Source: CSP1-5 sp964558395
GTDB taxonomy: Bacteria; Methylomirabilota; Methylomirabilia; Methylomirabilales; CSP1-5
Direction: 5' to 3'
NCBI GenBank assembly: GCA_964558395.1
Contig: CAZLDS010000002.1
Location: 1-64,000, forward strand
DNA: 64,000 bases
Positions 15,721 to 25,119 of the stretch are shown here, in pieces. A program made the position numbers and the translations under genes. How positions within the stretch are numbered: position 1 is the first letter of the stretch; the number at the start of each line of letters is the position of its first letter. The notes beneath the pieces are model-generated. The model ran no database searches, had not been told where the DNA came from, and saw nothing but the letters and a program-made list of their open reading frames with translations.

Positions 15721-16749
15721 TTACCATCTTACCATGAGAGACCGTGCGACCTGGGCTTCCGGGGATTTCGGATGATCGGTGATCAACGTCTGGAGCAGGT
15801 GCGTTGCCTGCTGTGTCTCACCGAGCTGCTGGTACGTTTCAGCACCCTTCAGAAGGGCCCGGACGGCTTCGGGACTCTGCCGATACTCTAGGAGGATGGT
15901 CTCAAATTGGATGAGCGCGTCGGTATACTCTTGCTGCCCGTAGAGGGATTCGCCCAGCCAATACAGCGCGCTGGGTCGCTCGGTTCCATTCGGGTGTGTC
16001 GCAAGGTAGACTTGGAGATGGGCGATCGCCGCGGGAAAGTCTCCCTCGATATAGTCATGGATCGCCGTGTCGTATATGAGCTGCCTGTTGACATGCTCTA
16101 CGTGTTTCGGGATCTCGGCTGTTTGACGGGGCTCACGACCTACCCTGAGCTTCGCTGAAGAACCCGCCGGCGTTGCGGCCACCGGCAGCGGGCGTGTCGC
16201 GGTCGAAGGGTCGGAGGGTTCGGAGCGGACGGACTTCGTCGCCGGAGGTGGAGATAGTTCGTGATCGATGGTTGGCTTGGGAGCTATGCGGGCGCTCCGC
16301 TCCGTCGGCACCGTTTCCGTGGCCGCCGAGGGAGAGAGATAGGCCGGTGCCGACGGGGACAGCACGGCGGCCATCTGATTGAAGATTTCGGTCCCGGTGG
16401 CCGTATCCCGCGCCGGAAGGGAATCGGCATTTATGGCAACTCTGGTCGCTTCAGGGGTGACGGGGGTAATGGTCACATCGACCTCGTAGTCGCTCGAGGC
16501 TGTCGCAACGATATGGTGTTCGTCTTCCCGGACCTCGTCATCCCTGATCGCAAAACCCATCTCTTTGAGCGCGTGGTGGCAGGCCGCTGTGACCTCGGGC
16601 ATCGGTGCGGCGAACGTGCGCTCGACCGTCTGACTTCTCACGTAAATCGCCCCCGCAACGGCTGTCGTTAGGACGGTAAAGCCGGCGCAGCCGGCAAGCA
16701 GGTTAGAGAAGACTGCACAGGCCACTCCGATCTGAACCTCACGTCTCAC
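15721..16749 (-). CDS. Lipoprotein with DUF3568-like N-terminus and CpoB/YbgF-type TPR C-terminus
   Basis: 342 residues. A lipoprotein signal ends at Cys21 (SNLLAGCAG). Residues 30-130 resemble DUF3568 (VERTFAAPMPEVTAACHHALKEMGF, then alternating strands VDVTITPVTPEATRVAI). A Ser/Pro/Thr-rich linker of about 80 residues follows. The last 120 residues are three TPR units (YDTAIHDYIEGDFPAAIAHLQVYLATHPNG, ALYWLGESLYGQQEYTDALIQFETIL, AETYQQLGETQQATHLLQTLITDHP) as in the cell-division coordinator CpoB. An envelope scaffold role is inferred. A strong promoter lies at 16780-16808. Confidence 0.72.
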   Translation of the reverse strand: MRREVQIGVACAVFSNLLAGCAGFTVLTTAVAGAIYVRSQTVERTFAAPMPEVTAACHHALKEMGFAIRDDEVREDEHHIVATASSDYEVDVTITPVTPEATRVAINADSLPARDTATGTEIFNQMAAVLSPSAPAYLSPSAATETVPTERSARIAPKPTIDHELSPPPATKSVRSEPSDPSTATRPLPVAATPAGSSAKLRVGREPRQTAEIPKHVEHVNRQLIYDTAIHDYIEGDFPAAIAHLQVYLATHPNGTERPSALYWLGESLYGQQEYTDALIQFETILLEYRQSPEAVRALLKGAETYQQLGETQQATHLLQTLITDHPKSPEAQVARSLMVRW

Positions 16750-16779
16750 GACACAGACTCCGCCCAGGTGGTTGCCCGG

Positions 16780-16808
16780 ATTAGAAAGCCACTGGCCTTA
16801 TTTGTCAA
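16780..16808 (-). promoter_or_regulatory. Promoter of the TPR lipoprotein gene
   Basis: Reverse-strand TTGACA (16803-16808), a 17-base spacer and TCTAAT (16780-16785, five of six), 31 bases before the start codon. Confidence 0.6.
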
Positions 16809-16852
16809 GTAGTTTCTTCCACTTGCTCACGTGTGAGTTTAAGGATTTTTGA

Positions 16853-17590
16853 CTAGCTCTCTGCCAGGACGGAGAGAATCTGTGGGAGGACTACACCCGC
16901 AGGGCCTTGTAAGTAGCTATCAACATGGGGTGTGATGGGCGTGGGGGCCGGATTGATCTCGGCGACGAAGGCCCCGCGGTCCCTGGCGACAATGGGAAGG
17001 GAGGCGGCGGGGTGAACGAGGGCTGATGTCCCGATCGTTAGGAAAACATCGGATCTTTCAGCGGCCGCGAACGCGGCCGATTGCGTGTCGGTCGAGAGGG
17101 GCTCGCCGAACCACACCACGTCGGGGCGGAGCAGACTTCCGCAGCCGCAGCGGAGCGGCAGATTCGTGAGCGGAACCTCGCGGTTTTCGTGGACGGTCCC
17201 TTCCGCCTGGCAGCGAACCCGCCAAATGCATCCGTGCAGTTCGACGAGGCGTCGGCTCCCGGCGGCCCCGTGCAGGTCGTCGATATTCTGCGTGATAAGC
17301 AGAAACTCGGGAACGATGCGCTCGAGTTGGGCCAGGGCGTGGTGGGCAGGGTTTGGAGCCCCCTGGGCGATTTTCTGGCGCCGCCAGTCGTACCACTCCC
17401 AGACCAGCCGCGGGTCGCGCTGGAAGGCCTGGGGGGTTGCCAAGTCTTCCGGCCTGTACTGCCGCCACAGGCCTCCCGGGCCACGAAAGGTCGGGATGCC
17501 GCTCTCCGCCGAAACGCCCGCCCCCGTAAGGACCGCCACCGCCGTGGCTGCTTTGATTCGCTGGCCTACTACAGCAATGGACGCATGCAT
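16853..17590 (-). CDS. cobB: NAD-dependent protein deacylase, CobB/SIRT5-like sirtuin
   Basis: 245 residues. NAD-binding motifs are TGAGVSAESGIPTFRG and ITQNIDDLHGAAG, with the catalytic His in VELHGCIWRVRC. Tyr67 and Arg70 form the Y-x-x-R pair (WEWYDWRR) that marks class III sirtuins able to remove succinyl and other acidic acyl groups. The zinc region is reduced (VRCQAEG, LRCGCGSLL), much as in E. coli CobB. It is a single gene transcribed with, but 103 bases from, the lipoprotein gene. Confidence 0.93.
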   Translation of the reverse strand: MHASIAVVGQRIKAATAVAVLTGAGVSAESGIPTFRGPGGLWRQYRPEDLATPQAFQRDPRLVWEWYDWRRQKIAQGAPNPAHHALAQLERIVPEFLLITQNIDDLHGAAGSRRLVELHGCIWRVRCQAEGTVHENREVPLTNLPLRCGCGSLLRPDVVWFGEPLSTDTQSAAFAAAERSDVFLTIGTSALVHPAASLPIVARDRGAFVAEINPAPTPITPHVDSYLQGPAGVVLPQILSVLAES

Positions 17591-17838
17591 TATCTCTCAT
17601 CTCTCGAGAGTGCAGAAGAGGTTCGATTGTGACACGGCTATGTTAGCTTTTAAGGCATGAAGTTTGCAACGCCTGCGTCAGTTGGGTCATGCGTCCCGAG
17701 CACCGAGCACACGGCGACAGGATCCACGAGTGCGAAGGATGTCTGGCGATCACAAGTTCGACTGGCGGCACCGGCAACAAATAGTTGGAACGGGACTCGG
17801 CGTACCATCCTTTACTCCAGCAGAGGGTTATCTGGAAC

Positions 17839-18252
17839 ATGCGGTGGAACTTTACAAATAAACTTTCTGAAAAACGGACTGACATCATGGCCTTCATCGA
17901 CGAAGGCTCCGAGATCGAGGGAAAGTACACCTTCTCCGGAACAGGGACTATCCTGCTCAATGGCAAGGTCCGGGGCGAGATCGTGACCACGGACGCGCTT
18001 ATCGTGGGTGAGAAAGCGGTCGTCAACGCCACGATTCGCGGAGAGTCGGTCGTGATCAAGGGTGAGGTCGTGGGCAACATCCACGCGACGGTTCGGGTGG
18101 AGCTCAAGGGGTCCGCCCGCGTGTTCGGCGACCTCGAAGCCCCCGTGGTGGTCGTCGACGAGGGTGTGCTCTTTCGCGGGCAGTGCCGGATGCCTACGGC
18201 GAGCCCCGATGAGGTGGGTCAGGATCGTTCGCTGCTGGCGTTAGAACGCTGA
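17839..18252 (+). CDS. Bactofilin (polymer-forming cytoskeletal protein)
   Basis: 137 residues. After a short polar N-terminus the protein is a right-handed beta-helix with six-residue periodicity: GSEIEGKYTFSGTGTILLNGKVRGEIVTTDALIVGEKAVVNATI, continuing VVIKGEVVGNIHATVRVELKGSARVFGDLE. This is the DUF583/bactofilin pattern. Bactofilins self-assemble without nucleotide and organise cell-wall enzymes or polarity. Start at 17839 (MRWNFTNKLSEKR) is favoured because short charged tails precede the core in this family; ATG at 17887 is possible. The spacer 17591-17838 holds nothing I can support. Confidence 0.88.
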   Translation: MRWNFTNKLSEKRTDIMAFIDEGSEIEGKYTFSGTGTILLNGKVRGEIVTTDALIVGEKAVVNATIRGESVVIKGEVVGNIHATVRVELKGSARVFGDLEAPVVVVDEGVLFRGQCRMPTASPDEVGQDRSLLALER

Positions 18253-18320
18253 GGAATGAGGGACCACCCAGAAGTCCCGGCTGAGGTCGGCTCCATCCCC
18301 AGCTCTCTGTTCCTACCTAA

Positions 18321-19439
<1,119 letters not shown>

Positions 19440-19463
19440 CACGCGCTCCACGCGCCGTTCAGG

Positions 19464-19491
19464 GTTTAGAGTCTAAGGCTTAGAGTTGAGA
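19464..19491 (+). repeat. 7-bp tandem repeat, GTTTAGA type
   Basis: Four heptamers in register: GTTTAGA, GTCTAAG, GCTTAGA, GTTGAGA. The sequence differs from the GTGAACT family but has the same period, and it lies in the ald-nadE gap. Confidence 0.6.
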
Positions 19492-19585
19492 GTTCTCCAC
19501 AATCAAACAATAGAACATTAGACCGCAATGGAGCATTTCCGCCCTCCAAGATCACTCTATTGTTCCACTGCTCCCTTGCTCTAAA

Positions 19586-19608
19586 GTAAACGCCCTTTGT
19601 GCGTTTAC
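19586..19608 (-). repeat. 23-nt palindromic element after a stop codon, copy 2
   Basis: On the nadE strand this element begins one base after the TAA stop, exactly as copy 1 does after the gene ending at 3335. The arms GTAAACGC and GCGTTTAC extend outward to a 12-bp perfect stem (19582-19612). 19 of 23 bases equal copy 1. Confidence 0.7.
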
Positions 19609-19609
19609 T

Positions 19610-20449
19610 TTACAGTCCCCAATCCCGAGGGTACCGGAAGTCTCGATCGATCGTCCGGCCAGACACCTTGGCAATGACCGGCGGGCGCCGTTTGAACTGC
19701 GACGCCCGTATCCGCCGAGAGACAGCGTGAACGAAATCGGTTTCGAAGCCGAGTTCAGTCAATGCGGGAAGCTCGTACCGCCGGTCCACCAGGTGGAAGA
19801 GCAGCCGGTCCACCTCCTCGTACGAAAAGCCGAGTTCCTCCTCGTCCGTCTGGCCCACCCACAGGTCGGCGCTCGGCTTTTTCCCGATAATCTCCGCAGG
19901 GACCGCGAGATGCGCAGCGAGACATCGGACCTGGGTTTTGTAGAGATCGCCGATCGGATTGAGCGCGGATGCCATGTCTCCGTAGAGGGTGCCGTAACCC
20001 AGGAGGAGTTCCGTTTTATTGCTCGTGCCAAGGACCAACGCTTCCAGGCGGGCGGAATGGTCGTAGAGGACGGTCATCCGTTCACGGGCCATCTTGTTTC
20101 CCCGCCGGATGCGATCCGCATCCGGGAATGACGCAAAATACGCGTCAATCTGCGCGGTGATGTCCACCTCGAGCCAATTGATCTCGAGTCGCTCGGCGAT
20201 AAGCCGAGCATGGGTCGTGCTCTCGGGACTCGAGGCCTTATAGGGCATGTTGACCCCCCACACATTGCCGGAACCCATTGCCGCAGCTGCCAAGGTCGCG
20301 GAGAGCGAAGAGTCGACGCCGCCCGAGAGCCCGACGACGACCCTTGAGAGGCCGGTCCGTCGCACTTCGCTTTGAATAAAACCGGTTAGGATTCGGGTGC
20401 AGAGATGCCAATCGAGAGTGAGTTCGGGGGCGATGGTCGCGGAGTTCAT
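19610..20449 (-). CDS. nadE: NAD synthetase, ammonia-dependent type
   Basis: 279 residues; amidates deamido-NAD to NAD. The N-type ATP pyrophosphatase loop is VVVGLSGGVDSSLSA, followed by GTSNKTELLLGYGTLYGDMASALNPIGDLYKTQV and KKPSADLWVGQTDEEELGFSYEEVD, all conserved in NadE. It lacks its own glutaminase domain, but the gene just upstream, overlapping by four bases (ATGA), encodes a nitrilase-family amidase. The pair therefore looks like a two-chain glutamine-dependent enzyme, with ammonia passed from one to the other (inference). Confidence 0.95.
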   Translation of the reverse strand: MNSATIAPELTLDWHLCTRILTGFIQSEVRRTGLSRVVVGLSGGVDSSLSATLAAAAMGSGNVWGVNMPYKASSPESTTHARLIAERLEINWLEVDITAQIDAYFASFPDADRIRRGNKMARERMTVLYDHSARLEALVLGTSNKTELLLGYGTLYGDMASALNPIGDLYKTQVRCLAAHLAVPAEIIGKKPSADLWVGQTDEEELGFSYEEVDRLLFHLVDRRYELPALTELGFETDFVHAVSRRIRASQFKRRPPVIAKVSGRTIDRDFRYPRDWGL

Positions 20450-21330
20450 TGGTTCCCTTCACCGCGAGATCGGAGGATCCGCTCGAGCTGCCGCGTGATT
20501 CGCTGCAGCTCCCGAACGGTGAGGTCTAGGCGCTCGTCTCGGAGCAGGGGATTCGCGATGCGCTCACGCTGGATCTCCCGACGATCGATGGGGACCCGGA
20601 GGAGCACTTCTTCAAGTTGAGGACCCTTGAGCAATGTCTCCCCGGTGGGGGCGACGACCTCAGAGCCCCCCCAGAAGCAGGCCCCGTCCTCGTATCCGAC
20701 CCGATTGCAGAAACAGAGGAAGCAGGTATAGAGCTGGGCGTAGGCACGGTTCAGGTGCTCCCAGGCCGTTGCATTCGCAAAGGTTCCCTCCGGCCGGAGC
20801 CCCCGGCCGGGACTGGCGGATATACACAGAATGGTTTGGGCGCCGTCCAGGGCGGCCAGGTAAGCCGTGGCCGGATGCCACAAGTCCTCGCAGATGGTGA
20901 GTGCGATTCGGCCAAATCGGCTATCGAAGGCTCGCAGCCTATCCCCCTGGGCGAAGTACCGGTGTTCGTCGAAGAGTCCGTAGGTCGGCAGATAGAGTTT
21001 TCGGTGCACGTGGCGCAGCTTGCCATCCTCGAAGTACACCCCAGCGTTGAAGAAGCGATGGTCGGCGGACTCCTCAACCAGTCCGACGACGATGGCCATT
21101 CTGCGACTGGCTTTTTTCAGCAGATCGAGGCGCGGATCCCGGGGCGTGAGGCCCACGGAGGGGACCATGTCCTTCAGAAAATAGCCGGTCAGGGAGAGCT
21201 CGGGAAAGAGGAGGAGATCCACGCCCTGTTCCTCGGCCTCACGGAGGATCTTGTCGTGGAGGGCGAGGTTCTTGTCCAGATCCCCGAGGACCGGTGAGAG
21301 CTGCGCCATTCCCAGCGTGAACTTCTCCAT
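20446..21330 (-). CDS. Nitrilase-superfamily glutamine amidohydrolase paired with NadE
   Basis: 294 residues. The catalytic triad is visible: Glu44 (LFPELSLTGY), Lys111 (HRKLYLPTYGLFDE) and Cys147 (LTICEDLWHP). The sequence resembles the N-terminal glutaminase domain of fused NAD synthetases (LPTYGVFDE, ICEDLW and NRVGYEDG blocks). ATG at 21330 has AGGAG upstream; a start at 21360 would precede this and lacks homology. Its 3' end overlaps nadE, supporting a functional pair. Confidence 0.88.
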   Translation of the reverse strand: MEKFTLGMAQLSPVLGDLDKNLALHDKILREAEEQGVDLLLFPELSLTGYFLKDMVPSVGLTPRDPRLDLLKKASRRMAIVVGLVEESADHRFFNAGVYFEDGKLRHVHRKLYLPTYGLFDEHRYFAQGDRLRAFDSRFGRIALTICEDLWHPATAYLAALDGAQTILCISASPGRGLRPEGTFANATAWEHLNRAYAQLYTCFLCFCNRVGYEDGACFWGGSEVVAPTGETLLKGPQLEEVLLRVPIDRREIQRERIANPLLRDERLDLTVRELQRITRQLERILRSRGEGNQ

Positions 21331-21350
21331 CGCTCCTGTTATTCCCTTCC

Positions 21351-21379
21351 TTGACAACATGTTAGTGATCTAGTAAGGT
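21351..21379 (+). promoter_or_regulatory. Promoter of the small HEAT protein gene
   Basis: TTGACA (21351-21356), a 17-base spacer and TAAGGT (21374-21379). It gives a leader of about 25 bases to the GTG at 21412. The -35/-10 pair resembles that before oppD. Confidence 0.55.
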
Positions 21380-21411
21380 TCCTCCGCATTGCGCCCAGCG
21401 TGGAGGCGGCC

Positions 21412-22032
21412 GTGGAAGAAATCCTCGTGCGCATTCGACTGGCCTTGACCCTTGCGGTCCGAGATGCGGAGGTCGGCGTCCGGATCGAGGCCGCGCGAGC
21501 CCTGGAGCGGATCGAAGGCGCAGTCGCCCTCGGGCATCTGGCAGCCACCGCCACGTCTTCTAATACAGCCGGCGCCCTGCGGGCCCTCTACGCCGTGGCG
21601 GACATCGGCGGGGAGAAGGCCTTTTCGATCTTGCTCAAGGCGTTAAGAAGTTCACACCCTGACGTCCGGGCGGCAGCCGTCAAGTTGCTCGCGCGGACCG
21701 GCGATTCGCGGGTTGTGGATCCTTATATTGAAGCGTTAGAGGATTCGAGCCCAGATGTCAAGGTCCTCATCGTGGAGGCTCTGGGAGCGTTCCGGGAACC
21801 GAGGGTTGTGGAGGTCCTCCTCTCCCAAGTTGCGAATGTATCCGGTCTCCTCCGGGAAGCGGTGATCACCGCGCTCGGGAAGATGGGAGATCTCCGGGCC
21901 GTGGATCGCCTCCTGCCGATCGTGACCGATGATAGTCCGACCGTGCGTGAGCGGGTCGCGGAGGCCCTGGGTCGTTTGGGGGTCCACGCGGCACAAGAGG
22001 GAAAACTCACGGAGGTTACCCCCCCAGTTTAG
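21412..22032 (+). CDS. HEAT-repeat protein
   Basis: 206 residues made almost wholly of HEAT/PBS-lyase-like repeats of about 31 residues: DAEVGVRIEAARALERIEG, HPDVRAAAVKLLARTGDSRVVDPYIEALED, SPDVKVLIVEALGAFREPRVVEVLLSQV, REAVITALGKMGDLRAVDRLLPIVTD, SPTVRERVAEALGRLG. Such proteins are protein-binding scaffolds. GTG at 21412 follows GGAGG by five bases. The 3' end overlaps the convergent HD-GYP gene by 17 bases, next to another HEAT protein, which suggests a linked function. Confidence 0.8.
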   Translation: MEEILVRIRLALTLAVRDAEVGVRIEAARALERIEGAVALGHLAATATSSNTAGALRALYAVADIGGEKAFSILLKALRSSHPDVRAAAVKLLARTGDSRVVDPYIEALEDSSPDVKVLIVEALGAFREPRVVEVLLSQVANVSGLLREAVITALGKMGDLRAVDRLLPIVTDDSPTVRERVAEALGRLGVHAAQEGKLTEVTPPV

Positions 22033-23413
22033 CCACCTTTAATATCTTCGCGACGTCGATCCGCCGGATCACTGGATCAATGGCAATCACAATGCTCCGG
22101 GCGTAGTCTTCCGCCAGGGGATCCCACTCCATCAGGCTCACCTGTTCCCGGTCCACCGCGTTTCCTTCCCGATCGTGCACGATCTGCACCCAGGGCCGAG
22201 AAACATCCTCGCTCCCCGGACGGGTCACCACCCCGATCTCGCCCGTCGTCAACCGGACTGCTGTTCCCGGGGGATAGATGCCGAGCATCTCGACGAATTT
22301 ATCGACGGTGAGCGGGTTGAAGGCAGTTCCGGTCAGCTTCTTCATCCGCGAGATCGCCTGATTGGGGTCGACGGCTCCCGAGTATACGCGGACCGTCGTC
22401 ATGGCGTCGTATGTATCGGCGACGTGGACGATCATGCTGTAGGAGTGAGGCTGCTCGTCAGGCCCCAGGCGCGGGTAACCCCTTCCGTCGAAGTCGACGT
22501 GGTGTTCCTTCGTCACCCGGAGAGTGACTTCCGATTGCACTCCCATGTCCTCCAAGATCTTCACCCCATCTAGTGGGTGCCGTTTTATGATCTCAAATTC
22601 CTCATCGGTCAGCTTCCGGGGCGCACGGGTGATCTCTTCAGGGATGTTGACCTTCCCCACGTCGTGAAGCAGTGCGCCCAGCCCTAGTTCGCGCAGGGCC
22701 TTGCCGTCCAGTCCCAAAGTCTCTCCCAATGCGATCGTGAGGATCCCCACATTCACCGAATGATTGAAGAGATACTCATCGTAGCTTTTGATCATGGTGA
22801 GAGCCATGAGGGATTGTTTGGCTTTCAGGATGCCGCCCACGAGGTCCTCGACCGTTCGTTGGACTTCGCCCAGAGAGGGGACCTTCCCGAGTCGTAATTC
22901 CTGGAAGACCTTACGCGTCGTCTGGAGAGCGCGGTTGTAAATGGCGCCCGCCCCGACCCGTTCGTCCACTCCCCCGGGCTTTCGCTGCTCCTCTGTCCCG
23001 TCCTGAGCGAGCTGCGCGAGGATGATGCGAGTAACGTCGCGTTTCTTGAGCTCCTCCTCGAACTCGGTCCGCTTGACGTTCTGCCCGAGGAGCTCCACGA
23101 GGTGCCGCAGCTCGTCCATGGTACAACCCTTCAGCAGGGTGATGCCTTGGATTTCGCCATTCTGGAGCCGTGTCAAGAGAGTTCGAAAGAGGTCAGGCTT
23201 CGCCGTCAGTGGTAGCCTGTTGAGGATCAATGTTCCGTGGAGCACCCCAAACGTAATCCGGTCTCGGCTCCCCACCAGCGTCTCGAAAGCGTTGGTGAGC
23301 TTCTCGAACGCGGCGGTAGCGGCGGGATGGGTGGGGGAGTAGAGGCCCAGGTTCTTCCATGCGGCATTGAGGCTCAGCAGGAACTGTTCAGCTTCTCTGA
23401 GCTCTAACGTCAT
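22016..23413 (-). CDS. HD-GYP domain phosphodiesterase with a shared N-terminal domain
   Basis: 465 residues. The HD-GYP core spans about 205-390, with His218 (FNHSVNVG), His250-Asp251 (LLHDVGKVNIP), RHPLDGVKIL and HHVDFDGRGYP at 304-314. The family consensus has Glu where Val306 stands. HD-GYP enzymes hydrolyse cyclic di-GMP. Residues 8-109 form a domain resembling the N-terminus of the adjacent upstream gene (YSPTHP, GEIQGITLLKG, MDELRHLVELL). The C-terminal 80 residues form a beta-rich tail. The start codon overlaps the upstream stop by four bases. Confidence 0.85.
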   Translation of the reverse strand: MTLELREAEQFLLSLNAAWKNLGLYSPTHPAATAAFEKLTNAFETLVGSRDRITFGVLHGTLILNRLPLTAKPDLFRTLLTRLQNGEIQGITLLKGCTMDELRHLVELLGQNVKRTEFEEELKKRDVTRIILAQLAQDGTEEQRKPGGVDERVGAGAIYNRALQTTRKVFQELRLGKVPSLGEVQRTVEDLVGGILKAKQSLMALTMIKSYDEYLFNHSVNVGILTIALGETLGLDGKALRELGLGALLHDVGKVNIPEEITRAPRKLTDEEFEIIKRHPLDGVKILEDMGVQSEVTLRVTKEHHVDFDGRGYPRLGPDEQPHSYSMIVHVADTYDAMTTVRVYSGAVDPNQAISRMKKLTGTAFNPLTVDKFVEMLGIYPPGTAVRLTTGEIGVVTRPGSEDVSRPWVQIVHDREGNAVDREQVSLMEWDPLAEDYARSIVIAIDPVIRRIDVAKILKVAKLGG

Positions 23414-25020
23414 GGGGCTCCCTTAGGTTCGTCGGAGACGTAGGGATTCTTCAGCGCGACTTCGCAGGCGTGCTTCAAGGCGGGACGGGCCGATTGGGCG
23501 ACCGTCTGGAGCGCTTCCTCGGCTTGCGGCCCCCCGAGCTTGCCCAGGGCGTATGCGGCGGCGATCCGAAGCTTCTCCGTCGCGCGGCGGTGAAACCACC
23601 GCTTTTGGCGTAGCAGGGCGATGAGTGTCAGGAGCGCCTCGGGTTCTCCGATGGCGCCGAGTGCTGCGACAGCCATCTTCTGTTCCTTGATGTCGCGCGT
23701 GCCGGGAGGCTCCTCGGCAATCTGGCGGAGGGGCCCAACGGCCGCCTTCAGCTTGATCCCGCTCAGGACCGCCATGGCCGCCTGTCGTACCGACGTCTCG
23801 GAATCTGCGAGGGCCTTCAGCAGCGGCTCATCCGTCATCTCGAGTTGGATCCGCCCAAGGAGCCTGACGCTCTCCGCGCGGATCAGTGGATTATAGTGCC
23901 GGAGCAACCGCTTGAGGATCTCTGGGGTATCCGGTGCCTGCAGCTTTGGCAACAGGGGAAACAGGAGTCTGACCGTTTCGGGGGATGGCGCTTTGAGGGC
24001 CGATATCACCACCGGCAGGGAAACATCCCCCATCTGGACGAGGAGATCCTCGAGCTTTTGGCGCGTCGTCAGGTCTCTCTCGATCACCAGTTGCTGCACG
24101 ACCGCTTCGGCCATCTCTTCTTTCAGCATAAGCAAGAGATGGACCACATCGTCTTGCGAGACCAGGCCTGCTCGACAGAACCCATCAATCACAAGTTGAG
24201 GCCCCGTATAATCCAGCAAAGACCCGAGGGTCCAGCGGGCGTAGCGTTTAACCGTCTCGTCCTTGGGATTCTTCGGGTGCAGTTCTAGGCCCAAGGTCGT
24301 CATGATCCGGAGAGAGGGACGGTCCTCACCCCGGGTCCACGTCACGCGCGCCAACCGGGACAGTTCTTCGGTGATCGTCTCGTACCGAGCTGGGCGATCC
24401 GTCGTTTGGAGTTCTGCAATGAGCTTTTCGAGATCGGGTGGCGCTTCTTCTTGTGCCTTCGCTTCCCGGGTTCCCTCCGGTTCGTCCATGCTGGACGCCA
24501 TGGCCTCTGGTGCATTCATGGTAGGTTCCGGCCGTTCAGGCTGCGAGGATGCCTCGGAAAATTCCACGTGAAGATCATCCACCTCGACCGTACTCGCTCC
24601 GCGCCGTTGCAGGAAGGTACGACCTCCCCCTTGCTGGACGACGTCCACGGCTTCCAGGGTCAAGAGTTCAGTGAGGTGTTGCAGGTCTTCGAGACGCACG
24701 CCGGGCAGGAGCCGGATTCCCTGAATCCCTCGGAGGGCAATCTGCGAGGCGAATTCGCGAAGGAAGAGGTGGTCCTGTCCCACAGGGACGTCGTCACAAG
24801 AGAAACCTTCGTGGTCGATCTGGAGGGAGAGGGGAGCCCGTTGGGCGAGGAGTTCCGTGATCTGTTTGTGGGAATGGTCGAGGGCCTTCGCCCTGGCCGG
24901 ATGCTTCTCCGCATAGAATTGGAAGGTCTTGATCGCCTTCTTGATGCCGACGAGAATCACAACCAATTCCCGGTAAAAGCCCGCGTTGGTGTGATTATTT
25001 TTGCTTTCGTCCCTCACCAT
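23410..25020 (-). CDS. HEAT-repeat protein sharing its N-terminal domain with the HD-GYP neighbour
   Basis: 536 residues. Residues 17-120 carry the same domain as the HD-GYP protein (YAEKHP at 36-41, RGIQGIRLLPG at 97-107, LEDLQHLTELL at 110-120). A charged, Pro/Glu-rich linker (about 150-190) follows. The C-terminal 300 residues hold HEAT units (NPLIRAESVRLLGRIQLEMTDEPLLKALAD, ETSVRQAAMAVLSGIKLKAAVGPLRQIAEE, KLRIAAAYALGKLGGPQAEEALQTVAQ). It is translationally coupled to the phosphodiesterase, so it may be its scaffold or regulator (inference). Confidence 0.75.
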   Translation of the reverse strand: MVRDESKNNHTNAGFYRELVVILVGIKKAIKTFQFYAEKHPARAKALDHSHKQITELLAQRAPLSLQIDHEGFSCDDVPVGQDHLFLREFASQIALRGIQGIRLLPGVRLEDLQHLTELLTLEAVDVVQQGGGRTFLQRRGASTVEVDDLHVEFSEASSQPERPEPTMNAPEAMASSMDEPEGTREAKAQEEAPPDLEKLIAELQTTDRPARYETITEELSRLARVTWTRGEDRPSLRIMTTLGLELHPKNPKDETVKRYARWTLGSLLDYTGPQLVIDGFCRAGLVSQDDVVHLLLMLKEEMAEAVVQQLVIERDLTTRQKLEDLLVQMGDVSLPVVISALKAPSPETVRLLFPLLPKLQAPDTPEILKRLLRHYNPLIRAESVRLLGRIQLEMTDEPLLKALADSETSVRQAAMAVLSGIKLKAAVGPLRQIAEEPPGTRDIKEQKMAVAALGAIGEPEALLTLIALLRQKRWFHRRATEKLRIAAAYALGKLGGPQAEEALQTVAQSARPALKHACEVALKNPYVSDEPKGAP

Positions 25021-25119
25021 CCCCCGACTTTCTGCCTACGCTGTGCCCTGCCCAGGGCATTGGCGGTCCGACTGTCTACTGTAGCAAAAGGCGGACCAAA
25101 AGCTGGCAAGGGGCGATAT

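Noticed and set aside
17620..17640. GGTTCGATT resembling a tRNA T-loop
   Set aside because: There is no acceptor stem, D arm or anticodon stem around it. No tRNA is supported elsewhere in the gaps I read either.
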